From: Alitta virens
Lineage: Eukaryota > Annelida > Polychaeta > Phyllodocida > Nereididae
NCBI GenBank assembly: GCA_932294295.1
Contig: OW028583.1
Coordinates: 2,011,501 to 2,075,500, forward strand
Direction: 5' to 3'
Length of the DNA stretch: 64,000 nucleotides
Part shown: piece by piece, positions 57,965 through 64,000 of the stretch
Layout of the letters: each line of letters opens with the position of its first letter
How positions within the stretch are numbered: position 1 is the first letter of the stretch
Program-made: the position numbers and the translations under genes
Notes under the pieces: generated by a model
What the model was told of the DNA's origin: nothing
Databases searched by the model: none
What the model saw: the letters and a program-made list of their open reading frames with translations, nothing else

Positions 57965-59690
57965 CACGATAGCGATAGCTTGACTAGATCAGTGAAGTTG
58001 GCTACCCGAACCTAGCTACCTGACAGCTACCCGGCAGCTACCTGAAGGTGTAAAGTTAGCTACCCGAACCCAGCTACCTGACAGCTACCTGGCAGCTACC
58101 CGAACTTTCCATGTATATAACTCAATAACAGTTGAGTGTAATTTTTAAGTTTTTGCGCCAAAAGATACTTAGGGCAAAGGTTTACGTTCTAGAATTTTTT
58201 CGGAATTTTCCGAGCACGTCGAAGATGTGATATATCAAAATAATTGAAAAAATTACGTTTTTTACCATAACGCAAACGGTAGATTTTTGGAGTGTCCGGT
58301 TGAGAAAGCGCCGGTAGAAAACAAAAATTAACTTTTGTGTCTAACTTTTAGCATAGACAAAACTAGTCTTTGCAACCCTTAAAGGGGTCAAATTCATTAG
58401 TACTTTCGGGTAGCTGCCAGGTAGCTGGAATTTGGCTCGCATCTTTTTTGCCACCCTCTCGTAAACGGTTTCACGGATCCTTACCGTTTTTGACACAAAG
58501 ATACATTTGGCATAGGTCTACATTTTAGAATTTTTCCAGAATTTTCCAAAGGGTTACGGCTCTGAAATATCAAAAAAACTAAAAAACAACCTCTTTTGCC
58601 GTAGCTGCGATTGTAAATTTACCGGTTGACCGGTTAGGACAGTACCGGTAAAAAACAAAAATTAACTTTTGTATCTTACTTTTGCAATATGTAAAACTGA
58701 CCTGTACACCCGTTAAGTGGGTGTAATTACGCCTTAGATTCGGGTAGCTGCCAGGTAGCTAGCTTCGCTATCGCATATTCCTCGAAAACGGTCAAACGTG
58801 ATTTTTCCGTTTTTGCGCCAAAAGATACTTAGGGCAAAGGTTTACGTTCTAGAATTTTTTTGGAATTTTCCGAGCACGTCGAAGATGTGATATATCAAAA
58901 TAATTGAAAAAATGACGTTTTTTACTGTAACGCAAACGGTAGCTTTTTGGAGTGTCCGGTTGAGAAAGCGCCGGTAGAAAACAAAAATTAACTTTTGTGT
59001 CTAACTTTTAGCAAAGACAATTCTAGTCTTTGCAACCCTTAAAGGGGTCAAATTCATTAGTACTTTCGGGTAGCTGCCAGGTAGCTGGAATTAGGCTCGC
59101 CTCTTTTTTGCCACCCTCTCGTAAACGGTTTCACGGATCCTTACCGTTTTTGACACAAAGATACATTTGGCATAGGTCTACATTTAAGAATTTTTCCAGA
59201 ATTTTCCAAAGGGTTACGGCTCTGAAATATCAAAAAAACTCAAAAACAACCTCTTTTGCCGTAGCTGCGATTGTAAATTTACCGGTTGACCGGTTAGGAC
59301 AGTACCGGTAAAAAACAAAAATTAACTTTTGTATCTAACTTTTGTTATATGTAAAACTGACCTGTACACCCGTTAAGTGGGTGTAATTAGGCCTTAGATT
59401 CGGGTAGCTGCCAGGTAGCTAGCTTCGCTATCGCATATTCCTCGAAAACGGTCAAACGTGATTTTTCCGTTTTTGCGCCAAAAGATACTTAGGGCAAAGG
59501 TTTACGTTCTAGAATTTTTTCGGAATTTTCCGAGCATGTCGAAGATGTGATATATCAAAATAATTGAAAAAATGACGTTTTTTATTGTAACGCAAACGGT
59601 AGCTTTTTGGAGTGTCCGGTTGAGAAAGCGCCGGTAGAAAACAAAAATTAACTTTTGTGTCTAACTTGTAGCGTACACAGAACTGCTCCA
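57965..59690 (+). repeat. Left arm: tip array then A-B-A-B-A half-units
   Basis: The order is tip array (57985-58115), A1 (58154), B1 (58493), A2 (58816), B2 (59153) and partial A3 (59475). A and B are alignable but clearly diverged versions of one ancestral unit of about 330 bp. Confidence 0.85.
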
Positions 59691-61689
59691 CTCTCTTTCA
59701 TATTCATACTCTGGTTAATATATTTTTTCCTACATCTTGATGCATTGTGTAGTTCTGCAGTCACTGTAAGTAAAGGTTTTATGACAGCTATTTTCACAGA
59801 TCTAAATCTATACAATTTTTATCATTTTAAGCATAGTCTGATTGATGAAAGTAAAAAGTTATAGATAGATAGCATTTCCCGCCATTTTCGGAGGGCTGCA
59901 TCTTGTGGCTAGAACCTCTTCTGATGATTCAAGTCAATGTGATCGGCAAATAATGCCAGCGTAGGATAAAATTACAGCCCAAAAACATTAAGAAGCCGTC
60001 GCACAGCTATGTTCGCCTATGTACTAAGCCACAATGCGATACTCCCCCGGTAACTTTTGCTTTCATCTGGAAACCAAAATGTTGACAAGGACATCATGGA
60101 CATCACAAACTGAGAACAAAAGTTCTTTCCCCCTTTCATACAATAATTCATACTCAATTTATACCCATAGACTCATTTAATCTTTAAGAGTATTTGTCCA
60201 TTTTGTGAAAGTCATTAGAATTACAACACAGAGGAAAACAAATCCAAACAATTAGGATATTTTTATGCTTTTTGTGAAGCAATCTACATAGGTGAGTATG
60301 AAGATTCAAGGATCCCGAGCAGAGACAGTTACAAATGCCGTATTTGCATTGCATTTTAAATGCATATGCACTTACAAACATTTGCACTTACATTTGCATT
60401 TTTTAAACTGAATATTTACATTTGCATTTGATTTTAAAACATTTGCATTTTTTCAAATGTCTTTCTAAATGCTAGTTTAGGTAAGACTTGAAAATAAGCA
60501 CATACTAATATTGTAAGTTATAATTAATTACTTGTAATATAACTTACACAGATTTAAAACTTCACACAGTAGATAGTTCATTACAAATTGATAAAAAATT
60601 ATTAGCTAAAAAGTCTTCACAAAAGAATGAAAAAGTGGCATTTATTGTATAGGTTAATGTTGCTCAAATTGTCAATTACTCAATCAATAAGAGTTGTATA
60701 TACAGCAAGTTTCTTATATTATTATCTGCTATTAAAGTGTGCATTGAAACACTTTGAGGTATTTTTAGTACACATCATATTTACCCCATGGTGTCTTGTG
60801 TTACCTATTTGATAAGCTGTCCAATGTATTGATGATCTCTTTTCTAATATCATTTATCTTATCTCATTTTAAATGATGTATTTTATCAGATTTTTATGGT
60901 GGCTGGGATAGGACATGCACTTTTTATTTTTTATTTCATTCTCACGAAATAGTATTCATGCAGGATTTCGTTATAACGACATAGTATTTCGTTATAATGA
61001 ATTACTAATTTGTTCAAACGAAATACTTATTTTGTTTGGACGAAATATTAGTCCCTACAAGATCCTTACAAGATCCAAGAAGTGCTGACACTGGTTTTCC
61101 AGTGAACCCATCAAAGTTACCTTCTTTTTAACAGAATAAGACACAAGAAAAATGCACACTGTTAATTTAGTAATGGCTTGGAGAAATTAGACCAGGAGAG
61201 GACACTGGGGTACATCAAAGGTAGAATTAGGCCCCCCCCCTCCTCCCAACCCCCTCCAAACATTTCCAACCCCACCCCTGCAGTTTCGTTCACCTCTGCG
61301 GCAAGTTAAGCTAAAATTATATACTATTTAATGTTATTATTTAGTTAGTGTGAACTTAAATAGTGTTATAAGTTTCTTTTTCTTTTCAAAATTTTTAAAG
61401 AGCTCAACCTCTTCAAAATGTTAGCTCTGGTTGCGACCCTCCCAAAGGAGTTCCACCACTGGTCAAATGACTTTGATTTCATGACTTACATTATGTAGGC
61501 CTATAAGCATGCAGTACCCTCTTGTCTTATAGCTGCAGCCAATTTTATTTTTTCGATTTAATAACCTGGTATTCTGTTTGTCATCTTTTTCTACTTGTTG
61601 TGGTGTATATAGAAAGAACTTGCCTAAAAGGGCTGCACTAAGTTCACTTTCTGCTATCTATCTATCTATCTATCTATATATATATATAT
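59691..61689. other. Centre of the giant fold-back element
   Basis: No gene is recognised. It contains repeated catttgcattt words (60325-60445), a cluster of atttcgt/acgaaat words (60945-61050), a polyC stretch at 61232 and (ATCT)n/(AT)n at 61655-61690. Confidence 0.6.
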
Positions 61690-63345
61690 ATTTGTTTTCT
61701 ACCGGCGCTTTCTCAACCGGACACTCCAAAAAGCTACCGTTTGCGTTACGGTAAAAAACGTCATTTTTGTAATTATTTTGATATATCACATCTTCGACGT
61801 GCTCGGAAAATTCCAAAAAAATTGTAGAACGTAAACCTTTGCCCTAAGTATCTTTTGGCGCAAAAACGGAAAAATCACGTTTGACCGTTTTCGAGGAATA
61901 TGCGATAGCGAAGCTAGCTACCTGGCAGCTACCCGAATCTAAGGCGTAATTACACCCACTTAACGAGTGCACAGGTCAGTTTTACATATTGCAAAAGTTA
62001 TATACAAAAGTTAATTTTTGTTTTTTACCGGTACTGTCCCAACCGGTCAACCGGTAAATTTACAATCGCAGCTACGGCAAAAGAGGTTGTTTTTGAGTTT
62101 TTTTGATATTTCAGAGCCGTAACCCTTTGGAAAATTCTGGAAAAATTCTAAAATGTAGACCTATGCCAAATGTATCTTTGTGTGTCAAAAACGGTAAAGA
62201 TCCGTGAAACCGTTTACGAGAGGGTGGCAAAAAAGAGGCGAGCCAAATTCCAGCTACCTGGCAGCTACCCGAAAGTACTAATGAATTTGACCCCTTTAAG
62301 GGTTGCAAAGACTAGTTTTGTCTATGCTAAAAGTTAGACACAAAAGTTAATTTTTGTTTTCTACCGGCGCTTTCTCAACCGGACACTCCAAAAAGCTACC
62401 GTTTGCGTTACGGTAAAAAACGTCATTTTTTCAATTATTTTGATATATCACATCTTCGACGTGCTCGGAAAATTCCAAAAAAATTCTAGAACGGTAAGTA
62501 CCTAAGTACCTTTTGGCGCAAAAACGGAAAAATCACGTTTGACCGTTTTCGAGGAATATGCGATAGCGAAGCTAGCTACCTGGCAGCTACCCGAATCTAA
62601 GGCCTAATTACACCCACTTAACGGGTGTACAGGTCAGTTTTACATATTGCAAAAGTTAATTTTTGTTTTTTACCGGTACTGTCCCAACCGGTCAACCGGT
62701 AAATTTACAATCGCAGCTACGGCAAAAGAGGTTGTTTTTTAGTTTTTTTGATATTTCAGAGCCGTAACCCTTTGGAAAATTCTGGAAAAATTCTAAAATG
62801 TAGACCTATGCCAAATGTATCTTTGTGTCAAAAACGGTAAGGATCCGTGAAACCGTTTACGAGAGGGTGGCAAAAAAGATGCGAGCCAAATTCCAGCTAC
62901 CTGGCAGCTACCCGAAAGTACTAATGAATTTGACCCCTTTAAGGGTTGCAAAGACTAGTTTTGTCTATGCTAAAAGTTAGACACAAAAGTTAATTTTTGT
63001 TTTCTACCGGCGCTTTCTCAACCGGACACTCCAAAAAGCTACCGTTTGCGTTACGGTAAAAAACGTCATTTTTTCAATTATTTTGATATATCACATCTTC
63101 GACGTGCTCGGAAAATTCCGAAAAAATTCTAGAACGTAAACCTTTGCCCTAAGTATCTTTTGGCGCAAAAACGGAAAAGTTACACTCAACTGTTATTGAG
63201 TTATATACATGGAAAGTTCGGGTAGCTGCCAGGTAGCTGTCAGGTAGCTGGGTTCGGGTAGCTAACTTTACACCTTCAGGTAGCTGCCGGGTAGCTGTCA
63301 GGTAGCTAGGTTCGGGTAGCCAACTTCACTGATCTAGCTTGACTA
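61690..63345 (-). repeat. Right arm: inverse A-B-A-B-A half-units and tip array
   Basis: Reverse complement of the left arm. A starts (inverse) are near 61862, 62519 and 63167; B starts are near 62190 and 62835. The tip array is at 63215-63330 and ends in gtagccaacttcactgatct. Confidence 0.85.
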
Positions 63346-63664
63346 TCTTAGTGAGGTCTCCTGACAAAACAGTTGTCTGTATTGAAACTCACTTGAGTTA
63401 AATATTGTGTATATATTTTGTTTTTTGAATAAATAGATCTGAATCTGAATCATTAACTTAGTTGACGAATGCTGTACATTATTCAGTGTGAACAGTGGAC
63501 TGTTTGAAAGTTCTTACCACAATAATATATTTGGATGATGTCATCAATTAAGTTAAAATAAGTAAATTTTTACATACAATGATATGTCAAAACCGAGAGT
63601 GGTCATTGGGGATATCAGAATAAGACACATACCGTCAGCCACCTTACCCACTAGAACTTTGATG
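63346..63664. other. LINE-like tail and unassigned sequence
   Basis: The phrase gaataaatagatctgaatct (63427) is like a LINE short-repeat tail and like 51062. No gene. Confidence 0.35.
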
Positions 63665-63775
63665 GCTGTTTCATCCTTCATCTTATTACCATGGTCCCTG
63701 CCTGTCCTAATTAGCCCATCAGGTGCAGAAATTCAGAACGTAAAGCCCTAATTGACCCAACCCACCCACCCACTA
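63665..63775 (+). mobile_element. SINE body fragment (copy 3)
   Basis: The words ggctgtttcatccttcatct, accatggtccctgcctgtcc and catcaggtgcagaaatt are the body of the SINE at 12.2 and 39.9 kb. No tRNA-like head is visible, so it is 5'-truncated. Confidence 0.7.
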
Positions 63776-64000
63776 GCGCTGAGACAAACAGCAATGCTCT
63801 CCAGCTCATGCAGTAGAGATGTAGAAAAGTTTGCCTACATGGCCCGGGCTAGTAGTTTGAGTCCTGCTGGTGTTGTTGACTAAGGGTGGCGAGTATTGGT
63901 AAGCTATCTAGCCTACTAGAAATAGTGGACATTGCTCTTTGGCTGATTCGATAGTTGCATTTGAAAGTTTGGCACACTAAATGGAGGAGAATCTGGTCCT
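63776..64000. other. Window end, nothing recognised
   Basis: No gene or repeat family is identified before the window ends. Confidence 0.4.

Larger units (their letters stand above)
57965..63345. mobile_element. Giant fold-back element with 1.7-kb inverted arms
   Basis: The left arm (57965-59690) and right arm (61690-63345) are inverse copies. Each begins at the tip with short tandem ggtagct/agctacc words (for example ctagctacctgacagctacc), followed by alternating half-units. A units start at gcgccaaaagatacttaggg (58154, 58816, 59475). B units start at gacacaaagatacatttgg (58493, 59153). A-to-A spacing is about 660 bp. Each half-unit includes cgggtagctgccaggtagct and a ccggt...aaaacaaaaattaac segment. 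The 2-kb centre (59691-61689) has no credible gene, so the copy is non-autonomous. Confidence 0.9.

Noticed and set aside
59030..59311. 93-aa open frame and its twin at 62111-62308
   Set aside because: Both lie wholly inside the B half-units of the giant fold-back element and have no domain character.
63515..63545. Possible EGF exon remnant (minus strand tattattgtggtaag-like)
   Set aside because: Only the donor-side bases resemble EGF1 of the lectin gene; upstream sequence has no cysteine pattern.

Overview
The window looks like nuclear DNA of a marine invertebrate animal. It is AT-rich, the genes are sparse, introns are kilobases long with GT/AG borders, and the sequence between genes is packed with decayed transposons. 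The families present (a Toll-like receptor written in a single exon, a duplicated rhodopsin-type GPCR, and a secreted PAN/EGF/jacalin-type lectin) fit a lophotrochozoan, an ambulacrarian or a basal chordate. I cannot choose between these from the sequence alone.

Three protein-coding loci are well supported. (1) A rhodopsin-like GPCR is present twice in direct orientation, 13.5 kb apart, inside a 4-kb segmental duplication (about 480-4498 and 13752-17940). The second copy is intact (581 aa). The first is broken by a nonsense codon and a 10-bp deletion. The intact receptor has a signal peptide and a 200-residue ectodomain with a dibasic site and a furin-type site flanking a 40-residue segment, then an acidic ESFT-repeat stalk before the seven helices. 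(2) A Toll-like receptor at 32278-35244 has about 988 aa: LRRNT, many LRRs, LRRCT, one TM helix and a TIR domain. A minisatellite begins inside its last codons. (3) A six-exon gene on the minus strand (42981-50681) encodes a 335-aa secreted protein with signal peptide, PAN/apple domain, two EGF domains and a jacalin-like lectin domain. All five introns keep the reading frame. The TLR and the lectin are plausible innate-immunity genes; the GPCR is probably a peptide receptor. Nothing shows that the three act in one pathway.

The rest is mobile and repeated DNA. There are five or six degenerate non-LTR retrotransposon (LINE) pieces (about 10.1-10.5, 18.5-20.2, 22.8-24.0, 25.7-26.2, 30.6-31.6 and 57.6-57.8 kb) and three copies of a tRNA-derived SINE. 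Several fold-back/MITE families are each seen two or more times within the window. A 1.3-kb long-TIR element sits inside a lectin-gene intron. A 5.4-kb giant fold-back element (57965-63345) has 1.7-kb arms built of alternating A and B half-units of about 330 bp. Large minisatellites lie at 9.4-9.9 kb (33 bp), 35.2-36.3 kb (88 bp) and 54.5-56.4 kb (45 bp, about 41 copies). No CRISPR array, rRNA gene or functional-looking tRNA gene was seen.

The most interesting items are the GPCR with a propeptide-like ectodomain, the PAN-EGF-EGF-jacalin domain combination, the TLR with an alanine at the BB-loop proline position, and the giant fold-back element, whose tips match those of a smaller family near the GPCR copies.
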